Shown piece by piece: positions 1 through 11,700 of a stretch of DNA of 31,269 bases. The notes under the pieces are model-generated. The model did no database searches. It saw nothing but the letters and a program-made list of their open reading frames with translations, and was not told where the DNA came from. The number at the start of each line of letters is the position of its first letter. Within the stretch, counting starts at the first letter, position 1. The position numbers and the translations under genes are program-made. The stretch is from Symbiodinium natans (taxonomy: Eukaryota > Sar > Dinophyceae > Suessiales > Symbiodiniaceae). The DNA is taken from assembly GCA_905221605.1 (NCBI GenBank), contig CAJNDS010000753.1:45001-76269 (forward strand), given 5' to 3'.

Positions 1-119
1 TTCCATGTTGGCTGTGGGGAACCCCAAAAGCTTGCTTCCGCGGCCTTACATGGAGGTTTCTGAATTTAGGGGTGCCTTTATTGGGGTCCTCACAAAAAGG
101 GAATCCTAGTAGTTGGGGT

Positions 120-470
120 CTATAAAAGGGGTCCCTTATTGTCGTAAACCCCCAAAGAGTGTCTTCGGAAGTTCTCGGACTTGGGGCCAGGGGCCCAGGG
201 GTGGTTAACATCCAAAGCACCAACCTCCTGGTGATTTGATAGATCCTCTGCAGCCTTAGCCACCAAAACGATCACTTCCAGCCTTGGACTTTCCAAGCAA
301 CCATGCCATGAGCTACTAGTTCTGAGAACATGTGCGTACCCACAGCCCTTGATCGACTGCTGGTACTTGCTTTGGGTCGTTGCTTTATTCCTCTTTGGAA
401 GCACGAGGTTCCTCTCATGAACGTGACTTGCTGGGACATCCTCAACTCGTCCCAAAATCAACCTCAACAT
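120..470 (-). CDS. Unrecognised ORF in left flank, 116 codons
   Basis: The longest minus-strand ORF in the left flank. It has mixed, protein-like composition (for example VEDVPASHVHERNLVLPK) and no low-complexity sequence. It could be an exon or chance. There is no repeat copy to compare and no recognisable domain. Confidence 0.2.
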   Translation of the reverse strand: MLRLILGRVEDVPASHVHERNLVLPKRNKATTQSKYQQSIKGCGYAHVLRTSSSWHGCLESPRLEVIVLVAKAAEDLSNHQEVGALDVNHPWAPGPKSENFRRHSLGVYDNKGPLL

Positions 471-607
471 CCTTCATGCGAAGCCGAGGAGCTGAATCCT
501 GCATCCTGCTCCGCAAGCTGAAATCTCTTCAACTCTCACCGCTCCCGCCCCAGAAGCCAGACATGCGATGCAAACCCTGAACTTGCTTCCCCCGAGCCCC
601 CCCAAAC

Positions 608-625
608 CCTTGAGGGTTGAGGGTC

Positions 626-656
<31 letters not shown>

Positions 657-668
657 GGCTGAGGGGTT
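608..668. repeat. Degenerate 7-bp telomere-like repeat (GGGTTGA)n
   Basis: About eight near-perfect tandem copies of GGGTTGA, with GGGTCGA and GGGCTGA variants. It is one base away from the TTTAGGG-class telomere repeat reported for dinoflagellates and plants. The surrounding sequence to 800 also has GGGTTTAGGG-like words. It is short and degenerate, so an interstitial repeat is more likely than a chromosome end. Confidence 0.6.
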
Positions 669-1528
669 CCGGCTACAGTACTACGCTCCCTGAGCCGCAC
701 ACCAAAGCCCCGCACCACCTTCGCCCGCAGGCGCGGGGGCGGGACCAAAGCCTTTGGAGGGCAGAGGGCTCAGGGTTTAGGGTGTGGGGGTTTTGGGGGG
801 TTTAGGGCTTCAGGTTCATTTTGCGGTTTGGAGGTCCCGGGTTTTGGGGGCATAGGATGGTTGGGGTTTGGGGCTGTGGGCCTTTAGAAGGTTTCGGGCT
901 CCGCCTTCTGGGTTGAGGCTTTAAGGTAGCTTTCATGAGGGCTACGTGGCTTGTGGCAAGAAGTCGACATTGAAGCCCGAGCTCCAAAGCTTGGGGTTGT
1001 TACAGGGTGAAATCTACGGTGGCACAAAAGCTTCAAGCCCTAAAGCTCTATCCATCTACATATGAGCCTTCAACTCCACACACGTTAAAATCGTTCAACC
1101 GTGCTAAGCCGTCAAAAAGAGTGAGCCCCGCACGCGACGGCCTCGCTCGACCTTCGAATCTGTGAGGGCAGCCTTTCCGGACGATGCTTGAGAGCCGGAG
1201 CCAGACTCCCATATCTACCCTCACGCATACAAGCCATCCCTGCAAGCAGCATGCCGCTGGGCGTGACTGACCTCAGGGGTCAGCCAGGGGCCCTAACTAC
1301 GCGACCCAAACATCCACTGTACTTGTGGGCCTCCTCTGCCCTGGCATCGGTCCGGGCGCCCTCTGCCATGGCTTTGTGATGTGAAGCTGTTCTGACGTCT
1401 TTGAGCGTGGATACACAAAACCACACGATCAAGATATTGTTGGCAATAAGTTGGCAATACCTTTATCGCATGAGTAGAAGTCGGAGAAGTATTGTGGAGG
1501 TTTATGAGGTGGAGACAGAGATACACAC

Positions 1529-1605
1529 GGAAGAACTTCTTGCTTGGACTTGACTGTTGTGCCGTTCAGCCGCACTACATCCTCAATCAGCTGGACTCGC
1601 TCTTC
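1529..1605 (-). CDS. Candidate exon in left flank
   Basis: The minus strand is open between an acceptor-like GTTCGCAG|GAAGAG and a donor-like CTTCC|GTGTGT. It reads EERVQLIEDVVRLNGTTVKS and a few more residues, which is protein-like in composition. No second copy in the window allows a conservation test, and the family is not recognised. Confidence 0.3.
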
Positions 1606-1892
1606 CTGCGAACATTTTCGGATGGCAAGCAATGGGTTCAGAGGCCTTAACCCCAAACCCCTAATTACTCAATATATGAGCCCCAAATAGCATGAAGCCT
1701 ACGAAACCTACAACTCTGAATCCAAAACCGTGCAATTCCCAACGGCCTAAACCCTGCAAGCCCGAAATCTTTGGAGTCTGAAGTGCCTGAGACACTGCTT
1801 GAGTGCTCCGAACAAGCCTGCAAGCAAGTGATCCTATGCCTGAAGGCGGCGCAAAAACACGTGCGTTGTGGCACCAGGTGGCCAGAAATGGC

Positions 1893-1914
1893 ACGCACAC
1901 ACACACACACACAG
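1893..1914. repeat. CA dinucleotide microsatellite
   Basis: A run of about nine CA units preceded by GCACG and followed by GAGACAC. It lies in the small duplicated segment that also occurs near 3880, where the run is interrupted. Confidence 0.7.
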
Positions 1915-1962
1915 AGACACTTGCGTCTTTTCTCTCTCTCAGCACAAGTCTATTAAACAATT

Positions 1963-2095
1963 CAAGATTAAACAGCCACGTGCGGGCCCTTATTTAGCGG
2001 AGCCGACCTATAGGTCAGCTGAGTCACAAGAGCCAGTTGGAGATTCCGGCCCACTTGGGGGTGCCTGGTGTGTCATATTGAGGTTCCTGTGAGCC
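1963..2095. repeat. Dispersed ~130-bp element, copy 1 (left flank)
   Basis: Shares the start TCAAGATTAAACAGCCACG, the middle CGGAGCCGAC...GGTCAGCTGAG and the phrase GGAGATTCCGGCCCA with the segments at about 3977-4145, 17776-17910 and 26794-26930. This copy lies outside the main tandem unit and is the most diverged. No coding content is convincing. Confidence 0.65.
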
Positions 2096-2672
2096 ACTCA
2101 CCTTGTCAGCATTGTCTGCACATATTACTGCGTAATTAGATGATGTTTTCAACTTCAGGGCACCGTCGATGCGTCCCTGTTCGGTCTCCTTTCAAAAAAG
2201 AACCCCTGTCATGTCTCTGGAGGCGCGTGTCATTGCCAGTGACTTCGGGAAACAGTTCGTGCTTCAACTGGGCCAGAGTCGACAATGAAAGGGTGCAAAA
2301 GATGAATCAAAGCATGGCGTCGTGGTGGACAGCAGCAAGGCATTCACTTCGTCGGCTGTCGAGAACACCCTGACGACGGCCAGCTTTGCCTATGCAAGCA
2401 TGGGTTTGGCCGGGTTCAAGGGGCTTGGATAGTGATAGAACATGATAGAACGGTATGTATGCACATATGTACGTAGGCATATGAATAAATCTATATGTAT
2501 ATTCTTCATATTGAGGATAGGTCGGTATGGAAGGGCTTTGCACGGGGGCTTGTAACGGGTTTCTGTTGCTCTGTTGCTTGTGGCTGTGGCCGCGGTTGTT
2601 CGCTGTTGTGGTTGATGTTTGTCGTTGTCGTTGTCGCTGGCGCTGGCGTTGTCGTGGTGATCCTGGTCGTGA

Positions 2673-2713
<41 letters not shown>

Positions 2714-2833
2714 AACGTCGTCGTCGACGTCGTCGTCAACGTCGTCGTCAACGTCGTCGTCAACGTCGTCGTCAACGTCGTCGTCAACGTCGTCGTCAAC
2801 GTCGTCGTCAACGTCGTCGTCAACGTCGTCGTC
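2714..2833. repeat. 12-bp minisatellite (AACGTCGTCGTC), 10 units, copy A
   Basis: Tandem AACGTCGTCGTC with one unit reading GACGTCGTCGTC. It is preceded by pure GTC repeats (about 2675-2713) and followed by GCC/GTC and GGC/GGT triplets up to 2912. Long ORFs through it in several frames are by-products of stop-free triplets. Confidence 0.9.
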
Positions 2834-5027
2834 GCCGCCACCGCCGCCGCCGCCGTCGTCGTCGTCGCAGCTGCGGGCGGTGGCGGCGGCAGCGGTGGTG
2901 GTGGTGGTGGGTAATGCTGCTGCTGCCCCCCCCCCCCCCCCCCAGCTTTGAATGCTGTTCCGTGTTGCTCTTTACCTTCTTGCTGTCTCTTGTGCAAACG
3001 CTGTGGCCGTAAGCCACGGCGCCTGGGCCACGTAGCAAGCCCAGCCAACGAGGAAGAGTCGCCTTGCAAAAGGGCGCGGGGAGTTTACGAGTTCGAGTTT
3101 AGAAGTTCGAGACTTGAGGGGCAAAAGCCGAGGTCAACGACAGCTTGCCTGGATTCTAGGCGAAACAAAGGCCGGCTGTTAGGCATCTTTTCCAGGAGAA
3201 GTATAGGAGTTGGACATGCGGCTTTTTGCATTACAACCGGGGTCTGGGAATGAGCCTTCCGATGTTCAACATCATCAAAGAAACTCGTTGGTGCTTGCTT
3301 TGGAGCTGCCTGTGCGCAATCGAATTTAGACTGCGAGTTTACGCTGCAGCACTCACGATCGCCATGCCCGAGCCGAACGACATGACACTCATAAAGCCCT
3401 GTGAGTACGCCACAAGGCTAAGGCCCAATGAAAGGAAAGCATCCTCAAACCCTTGACGAAATGCCAGAGCCCTATAGGCTGTGGCAGTCTTCTGCGATGC
3501 ACGCCCAGGCGCCAGTGCAGCCCCATCGCCGGAGTGGTAAAGATGTGACAGCTTACAAAGCAGGAAGCCAAAACTCTGCAGGTTTGCGAAGCTTCAGATC
3601 GAGCTTGGCTTCGTTAGAAAGAGCGCAGAGGTTGCTCCGAAGCACGGGCCGACAACCCTGCAGCATGAAGCCGTATCACTGCATTCTTGCTCGGCCCCCC
3701 CCCTCCCCCGCCCCCGCCCCCCATGCTGCTCCCGAAGGACGAGCAAGGCTTCATGCCAAAGCGGGAGTGCCGTTTCTGATGCTGGCAGGCGGCAACTGCA
3801 GTTTACAGACGCAACCAACTCTTGGATGTCTGAGCTCAGTGCAGGGGACAGCGAAACTGGAACTACGCGAGCCGTGAAGCTGTACACACACTCACACACT
3901 TCAACAGCTTTTCTCTCTCGGCCACTTGGATGCAATGTCATAGGTGTGCAATATTCTGCAACTATAAAGCAATTGTTCAAGATTAAACAGCCACGTGCGG
4001 GCCCTTCTTGACCGGAGCCGACCCTGAGGTCAGCTGAGACACAAGATCACAAGAGCCACCCGGAGATTCCGGCCCATGCAGGATGCTTGCCATCGTCAAA
4101 GCGCTTGCTGCTTGCTGGTGGTTCCTGTGAGACCACTCAACTTGCCAGATCTCGAGGAGGCCCTGTGCCCTGTGCCAGGAGCCATTCAGAATATGCAAAC
4201 CGCAGACCCACGGGGAAGGCGGCAGGAGAATATGACGAACATGGGTGATGTCGACCCTGCGTCCGCTACTCTCAGCAGGTCACGCCTCTCTCGTTCGCAT
4301 CCATTCTGCCGACGGCGCATAACACAAGAGTGCTTCAACACGTATTGTGTGCCTCTGGCAGAAAAATGTTGACAGCAGACTTGACCTAATCAAGTTTGTT
4401 GTGCGCCTCCGGCAGAAAGATGCTGACAGCAGACGTCACCAACGAATGGCTTTGCACAGAGTACCAGGTTTGGTACGACACTTCCGGTAATCAAAACGGA
4501 CTTAAAGAGGCCATGGCCCAGCGCAGTGGCCCCTGGCAGGGGCCTAACTTGTCGCTACCGAATAGGGCGGGTAACTTCACTTTGGGTTCCTTATAAGGAG
4601 CTTAAGTGGGAGCCACTCCACCACGTTCTTTAAGCAAGAGGTTTTGTCCCAAGAAGGCTCAACCTCACGTAACGTCACATAACATCTCATAACCACATCA
4701 AGACTGGTTGTTGCAAACAACACAGCTGCGATTTGCTGGGTCATTCGCAGCGTTCCTCGTTCAGGATCGCCAGGTCGCGGGCACAATGTGATTCGGTAGT
4801 GTAGGGGCGCGCCCAAAGAGGGGGGGGGGGCTGAGAATTGGCTTGGTTTTGGATGATCAGTCTCAGGAAAGCCGCCTGTGCAGGGCTTTTTGGTCAAGCA
4901 TCTCAGGAGATGTTTCAGGCTTATTTGCGGCGGAAGTTGACCGCTTGCGGGCGCGCGAACCCGGATCGCACGGCGTCTGAGCATGGCACGACCAGGGAGC
5001 AAGACACCGTTGTCACTCTCGCTTGGG

Positions 5028-5339
5028 TCATGGGGCAAAAGCGGCAAAGGTGAGTCGAGCTCACGAACGATTGCGAAGGCGACGCTTTTGTGAGCCCGCG
5101 CATAATGAAAAAAAACAGATATCAGAACTGCTTTTTCCGAAGCGAATTCTGGAGAACTGCTTCGCATCGTCTCAATGGGAGAATGACTTCTGGCAGGGGG
5201 ACAGGGGCAACAAGGGAAACAGGGGCAGGGGCAACAGGGGCAACAGGGGCAACAGGGGCAACAGGGGCAACAGGGGCAACAGGGGCAGGGGCAACAGGCT
5301 TGTCAAGAGAGTTCCTGTCACGTAGAAAGACTCATGGGG
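5028..5339. mobile_element. ~304-bp insertion unique to copy A, TCATGGGG-flanked
   Basis: Copies B and C read straight from CTCGCTTGTCAG to CATGATGGTACGG. Copy A has about 304 extra bases between two TCATGGGG words (5028-5035 and 5332-5339), which could be a target-site duplication. The insert holds about 150 bp of unique sequence and then a 9-bp minisatellite. A deletion in the B/C ancestor is the alternative. No coding capacity is seen. Confidence 0.45.
5205..5299. repeat. 9-bp minisatellite (GGGGCAACA), copy A only
   Basis: About ten units of GGGGCAACA, with GGGGCA and GGGAAACA variants at the edges, inside the copy A-specific insertion. Confidence 0.85.
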
Positions 5340-5797
5340 GCACGTACGGTTTCTAGAGGTGAAAAGGGACAGAGGTGAACGGTACCTTCCGGGCGGTCAC
5401 TTCTTCGTTCGGTTGCTAGCCCGTGTTCCTTTCGTACACCATCAATCTCATGACACCTGAGATTCTCCCATTTAGCAGATCAATGTCAAGTCTGTTGTTT
5501 GCTACTGTCCAGGCTGATGATTTCCGACACTTGGGCTTTTTTTCCTCGGTCACTTCGTTCAACCATTAGTGGGGCGGTGCTTCCTCGCTTCCATCGCTGG
5601 GCTGTTAAGTGAGCGCGTGAACACAGCTAGAACCTAGAAAACCGGCTCCTTTACAGAGAATTTATTCGGGGTTGGTATTCGTGTAAAATCAGGCATTAAG
5701 GACGGGGATCGATGCAATATAGGGCCCACTGCTTGAGCGAAATGGCGCACAGAACTCAGAGCCGTGACCTCCGACTTGGTCGGATTCTCTCAGTCCT

Positions 5798-8700
5798 CTA
5801 AAGTTCCTGCTTGCTGCTGTTGGAGAGCTGCATGAAGTGAACGGGGTCTTCGTGCACATTCTCGGCATCGGGCTGGAGATGTTGCGCCAGGCTGTTGGAT
5901 CGGCGCCATGGTTTGCGAATGAACGGCTTCCAAGGCTTCTTCGTGCACACGCCAGACTGGAACTTTGGAATCCACATGCCTTCAGAGCGGTCTCTCTGTC
6001 GACGTGCTGTCTCTCTGTGTGTCTCTCGCGCGAAGCGAGTGCATGAGTGTGTGCGGGCTTACAACGCTGCACTTAGCTATGCATGCTACACCCAACTTGC
6101 CAAACAGGACCTAAGGTGCAATCTCTGTCGACGATGCACGCGACCTTATTCTCGATATATTGGCCGCACGATGTGATGTTCCCGAGGGCATGGTGGTACT
6201 CGACGAGTCCATAGACTTGCGCCCGGCACTGTCGCATGTCCATGGGAGCAGGCGTCCTCCGTTGCGTCCATGCCCTCCAACCATATAGGGCCTTGTTCTT
6301 GGGGGTGGCAATCAGGTTGGCCTTGTCGTTCGTGCTGATCTTCCAGGCGATGTAGTCGTCTGCCGTCGGGCCGTACGCCAGCTCGCAGGACTTCCAGCTC
6401 TTGCTGCCTGCCGCTTGCTGCCAGGAGGAGCAGAAGTCTCTAGCGTCCCTGGTGCTGAAGAGCAGCTCATACGGATCATGGTGGTACTCCAAGTGAACGC
6501 CAAAGAGGTCCGAGGCCTGGTCTAGAGAGGCCTGGCAATCTGCTCGCTCGCAGCCATGGGCATAAGGCATCACAGGGACAGGCATCTGCGGATCGGAGTG
6601 GTCCATGAGCACGCTGACCTTCGGCTACCGCAGATTAGCATATCAGGCTCTTGTGCCAGCCACTGCTCCACTGGTATCAACTAATGCGCCTACTTACAGG
6701 TCGACAGGGCAACCCGTATCAAGCATTGTCCAGCTATTGAGGCTGAAAAACCGGACAGGTACTGGTAAGACCCAGTCGCAGGTGCATTGATGACGTGGTA
6801 GTTGTCGGTAAGAGCGAACCACGGCGTCGCCGCCAACTTGGCGACCTCACACAGATGCATGTGGGGCTCCTGCGTTGCCTGCTGCGTGGTCACCATGACC
6901 TCGCCGCTCGGGGACGCAATCTTCTCCACGGCTTTCTTACCGGGGAAGTACTGAAGCATCAGGATGTTCTTGAAGGGGTGATTGCTTCGAGTGGTGTTCA
7001 TGATGTGACCTGCGCTTTGGTCGTAGACCGCCACTCCCAAAGTGACCTGGTCGTCTGCGAGGCTGTGGAACAGATTTCTGTCAGAGCCGTGGCGAATGTA
7101 GGTCGGGACATCGAAGCTGTGATTCAAGAGCGTGTTGGCCTCGCCACGGCAACGCATCATCTTCGGCAAGGGCTTTGGAGCGCGATTGTTTAAATTAATT
7201 CGGGCCACTGTAGCAAGGGGAAAAGCTACCTGTAGCCGACCTAGCAGCATAGTTGCCAATGAGCATCGAGTCCCCAGAGTAAGTCGAATCGGTGCCCTTG
7301 CTCTGGGAGAAAGCTGCAGCAAGCTCGTTCTCTGTGCCGTCCATGGCCGCCTGAGCAGACATCTCTAGTCCCATCCCTCTACAGTCAGCATCTGAGCCAG
7401 CGGCAAAACCTCTAATGCCAGCCTTCCAACATTTATGTAGGGTTATCGCTTTTGGGCGGTCACCATATCGTTCTCCGATGTTTCCAGGCATCGTAGTGAT
7501 GTAAATGACTTGTAGTACAAGCTTAGTACTGGAACCGATGTTTCCGTGACCCAGCTGGATTTTAATCGATTTGTAGTACAAGCTTAGTACTGGAACCGAT
7601 GTTTCCGTGAGCCGGCTTAATTTTCATTGATTTGTAGTACAAGCTTAGTACTGGAACGGACGTTTCCGTGAGCCGGCTGGATTTCCATTGATGTGTACTA
7701 CAAGCTTAGTACTGGAACGGACGTTTACGTCTGCCGGCTGGTTTTTCATTGATTTGTAGTACAAGCTTAGTACTGGAACCGATGTTCCGTGAGCTGGCTG
7801 GTTTTTCATTGATTTGTAGTACAAGCTTAGTACTGGAACCGATGTTTCCGTGCGCCGGCTGGATTTTCATTGAGTTGTAGTACTAGCTTAGTACTGCAAC
7901 CGTTTTTTCCGTGAGCCGGCTGGATTTTCATTGATTTGTAGTACAAGCTTAGTACTGGAACGGACGTTTCCGTGAGCCGGCTGGTTTTCATTGATTTGTA
8001 GTACAAGCTTAGTACTGGAACCGATGTTTCCGTGAGCTGGCTGGTTTTTCATTGATTTGTAGTACAAGCTTAGTACTGGAACCGATGTTTCCGTGAGCCG
8101 GCTGGATTTTCATTGATTTGTAGTACTAGCTTAGTACTGGAACCGATGTTTCTGTGAGCAGGCTAGATTTTCAGTACTGGAGCCGATGTTTCCGTGAGCC
8201 GGCTGGATTTTCTTTGATTTGTAGTACAAGCTTAGTACTGGAACCGGCTTTGAAAAACATTGACGCTTTTAACGTTATCGCTTTTGGGCGGTCACCATAT
8301 CGTTCTCCGATAAAAACGACCACAGCCCAATCCGAAATATGCCCGCAAGTAAAACTGCTTGACGGAGAGAAACGCCTGTGGCTCATCTTCTTTCGCCACG
8401 TATTGCCGGCTGACAAAATGGAACGCTTGATCTAGGCAGGGCTGAAAGCTGAGCCTGAGTGATCATGGCGAACGCCACATCGAAGGCCATGCCCTCCGTC
8501 ATCCGAACGTTGCCTTCCCCGGTGAAGGTGTCGTGCAAAAACTTGAGCCACGGATGTTTCCTTCTGTTGAGTTTGCCTCCAAAAGAGACATGATTAAACA
8601 TCTCTTCCACTACCATGCTGTGAGCAGCAAAGACACAAAACTTGAGTAGTTTGAGAGGGAAAGAGAGAGCGACCACGAACCCAAACTGAAGTACAACCGT

Positions 8701-11700
8701 CAAGACTCAAGACTCACCAGTCTCCGCTCGGGTCACGGACCCCGTGCATCCAACCAGCCCTTCAAGGAGAACCTGCCCAGAACCCCGCCAACCTTTTCCC
8801 CATCTCCTACCTGCACAGGGAAAATTGGCACCTCGACCCGATACCTCCCAATACCATGTACAGAAGAACAACATTCTGCAAGAGCATAGCAAGGCTTCAA
8901 GTTGTAAATGGCATTGCCGTTGATGTGCTCGACCACATGGGCCGGCATCAGGTGCTTGAAAGCATCCCACTTGTGCCCCAAGTACTTGCTGCCGCGGATG
9001 GCCATGTTCTGCGTGGGCATCTCCACAGCCTCTTTCTCGAACTGCTCCAGCCATCCGGCCTTGACGCAAGCTGCGCGACGCTGCGCGGCTTAGAGTTATT
9101 GGAGTGGAGACCACTTGAAAGGAAGCCTTCAGGTTGTCGTGCAATGCGCATTCCCAATCACGCCTTCGCACATGCCGCTTAGACAGCCGCTGTCTGCGAT
9201 TACCGCAGATTCCGCAGATCATAGCACTACCCGCTATGCTGGAACAACAGTGACAAGAGCTGTGCCCACACCCCGCGCAGGCTCTTGGCACTGCATCCAT
9301 GTACAGAGAGACCTGACTGTCAGTCTGGGTTAGGGGTTAGGCTTGTACTGGCTTACCGTGCCGGTCGCGCTCTGTCTTGCGTTTGAAAGCTTCGCACCTT
9401 GATGGGCACCGCATCCATCTCCATGAGGAAGAAGGAATCATACCCGCGGAGGTCTCCCGTGAGCATGGCCGACATGATGCTCGTGAACACGGTGTTTGGG
9501 CCCTGGACCCAATGCCTTGCTTCGTTTGGGGGGGTTGCTGTGGCGGATGGCCGATGGAAGCCTCAAGTATTGAAGGCCCAAAAGGAGGGCAGGAAGAAGT
9601 TTAGGACTCTCAAAAGTCGTGTTTCATGTCGTTTTGCTGTGGTTTACCAGACGGGTGTGCTCCTACTCCCTTCAAGCAAAGCTTCTTGTTCATGCTGTAA
9701 CCGTGAAAATCGTACTGGTCCTCCTCCGGCGTGAGCTTCACGGACATGTTCTTGATTTCCGCGAAACCTGCATGTCTAGCCAATGAAAACCCTACCCTTT
9801 TTGTAAAAACCGTGCGCCGAACCCTCGGAACCCTCCCATAAACGGTCACAACAATCTAAACCCCAAACGGGATTACGGAGACTTTTTCGGAGGCCCACCC
9901 CGCCCCTCCCGCCCCTCCCGCCCCTCCCGCCCCTCCCCCCGCCCCTCCCGCCCCTCCCCCCGCCCCTCCCGCCCCTCCTCCCGCCGCTGCCGCCCCTCCC
10001 CCCGCCCCTCCCGCCCCTCCCCTCCAAGCTCCCCGCTCCTCCCGCCGCCCCTCCCCCGCCCCTCTCGCCCCCCGCCCCCCCCAGCCCCTCCCCCCTCCCC
10101 TCCCGCCGCCCCCCTCCCGCCCCCTGTCCCGCCGCCCTCCCTGCCGTCCCCTCCCGCCCCCCCCCGTCACCCGCCCCTCCGCCCCCCCCCGCCCCTCCCC
10201 CCGCCCCGTCCCCCCGCCCCTCCCGCGCCCCTCCCTCGCCGCCCCTCCCCCGCCCCTCCCGCCCCCCCCGCCGCCCCTGTCCCGTCCCGCCGCCCCTCCG
10301 CCGCCCCTCCCGCCGCCCTCCGCCTCGCCCCTCCCCCGCCCCTCCCGCCGCCCCCTCCCGCCCCCTTCCCCGCCCCCTCCCCCCGCCCTCCCCCGCCCCT
10401 CCCGCCGCCCCCCCGCCGCCCCTCCCGCCGCCCCTCCCGCCCCCCCTCCCCCCTTGCCCTCCGCCGCCCCCGCCCCTCCCGCCGCCCCCTCCCTCCCCCC
10501 CCCCCCGCCCCTCCCGCCGCCACCTCCCCCCCCTCCCGCCCCCGCCGCCCCCCCCCGCCCCTCCGCCCCCCCGCCGCCCCTCCCCCGCCCCTCCCCCCGC
10601 CCCTCCCGCCGCCTTTCCCCCCGCCCCTCCCGCCGCCCCTCCCCCCGCCCCCCCGCCGCCCCTCCCGCCCCCCCTCCCCCCTCCCGCCGCCCCTCCCGCC
10701 GCCCCTCCCGCCGCCCCTCCTGCCCCCCCCTCCCGCCCCCCTCCCGCCGCCCTCCCGCCGCCCCTCCCGCCGCCCCTCCCGCCCCCCTCCCGCCCCGCCC
10801 CCCCCCCCCGACCCCCCCGCCGCCCCTCCCGCCTCCCCTCCCTCCCCCGCCCCTCCCCTCCCCTCCCCTCCCCTCCGCCCCTCCCCTCCCGCCCCTCCCC
10901 CTCCCTCCCCTCCCCTCCCTCCCCTCCTCCCGCCCCTCCCCTCCCGCCCCTCCCTCCCTCGCCTCCCATCCCCTCCCGCCCTCCCCTCCCCGCCCCTCCC
11001 CTCCCCCCCCCCCTCCCCGCCCCTCCCCCCCCCCGCCCCGCCCCCCCCGCCCCGCCCTCCCCTCCCCCCCTCCCCTCCCGCCCCTCCCCTCCCCTCCCGC
11101 CCCCCCCCTCCCGCCCCTCCCCTCCCGCCCCTCCCCTCCCGTCCCTCCCCTCCGCCCGCCCCTCCCGCCCCCCGCCCCCCCCTCCCGCCCCCTCCCGCCC
11201 CCCTCCCGCCCCTCCCCGCCCCTCCCGCCCCTCCCCCCCCCCCGCCCCTCCCCCCCCCCTCCCGCCCCGCCCCCCGCCCGCCCCGCCCCGCCCGCCCCGC
11301 CCCGCCCGCAACCCGCCCGCCCCGCCCGCCCCGCCCGCACCCGCCCGCCCCTCCGCCCGCTGCCGCCCGCGCCGCCCGCCCGCCCGCCGCCCGCAGCCGC
11401 CCGCCCCGCCCCGCGCCGCCCGCCCGCCCGCGCACCTCTCCCGCGGCCTCTCCCGCGCCTCTTCCCGCGCCTCTCCCCCCGCCTCTCACCGCGCCTCCCC
11501 GCGCCTCTCCCGCGCCTCTCCCCGCTATCTCCCCGCCTCTCCCGCGCCTCTCCCCCCGCCCCTCCCCGGCCCTCCCCGCCCCCTCCCCCCCCGCCCCCGC
11601 TCCCCCGCCCCCCCCCTCCCCCCATCCCCCTCCCCCCTCCCCCGCCCCCTCCCCCTTCCCCCCGCCCCCCCTCCCCCCCCCCCCTCCTCCCTCCCCCTCC

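Larger units (their letters stand above)
1..2168. other. Left flank outside the tandem units
   Basis: Single-copy in this window except for 1963-2095. It contains a (GGGTTGA)n-like tract, many degenerate TTTAGGG- and CCTAAACCC-like words (for example 775-860 and 1640-1760), a CA microsatellite, and candidate exons at 120-470 and 1529-1605. A further minus-strand open stretch around 1290-1390 (AMAEGARTDARAEEAHK) is protein-like but unplaced. Confidence 0.6.
2169..5797. other. Downstream region of gene 1 copy A, no secure gene
   Basis: Contains the 12-bp repeat array, C homopolymers (2928-2943 and 3693-3722), the dispersed 130-bp element (3977-4145), a local duplication of a GCAGAAA-ATG-TGACAGCAGAC phrase (4348-4380 and 4400-4433), and the 304-bp insertion at 5028-5339. 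Frames that are open in copies B and C are broken here by indels, so most of it is probably non-coding. Confidence 0.5.
7393..8387. mobile_element. 995-bp insertion in a gene 1 copy A intron
   Basis: In B and C the intron is 115 bp and reads GTCCGCATCTTCTTTCG. In A the same point reads GTCAGCATC, then 995 bp, then TTCTTTCG, with CATC at both edges (7389-7392 and 8384-8387), a possible 4-bp target duplication. The ends, TGAGCCAGCGGC and (reverse complement) AGCCACAGGCG, are weakly similar. Inside are two identical 38-bp direct repeats bracketing a 61-bp tandem array. There is no ORF of note, so it may be a non-autonomous element or an introner-type insertion that later expanded. Confidence 0.55.
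2169..9893. repeat. Tandem unit copy A (Y part only, diverged)
   Basis: Collinear with 16050-22200 and 25235-31212. It starts at GCGTCCCTGTTCGG and ends at the C-rich tract. It carries gene 1 copy A 3' exons and the sequence downstream. Relative to B and C it has many substitutions, a 995-bp insertion, a ~304-bp insertion and several smaller indels. No X-type sequence precedes it on the left. Confidence 0.85.

Noticed and set aside
3100-3118. tRNA B-box-like word (AAGTTCGAGACTTG)
   Set aside because: No cloverleaf or A-box fits around it, and the word is not conserved at the same place in copies B and C.
7512-8250. CRISPR-like array
   Set aside because: The units are contiguous 61-bp tandem repeats without unique spacers, and the surrounding DNA is eukaryotic with spliced genes.
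8540-8553. Spliced-leader relic (CTTGAGCCA... resembles the reverse of the dinoflagellate leader end)
   Set aside because: The match stops after about nine bases, lies inside a conserved coding exon (PWLKF) and lacks the rest of the leader.
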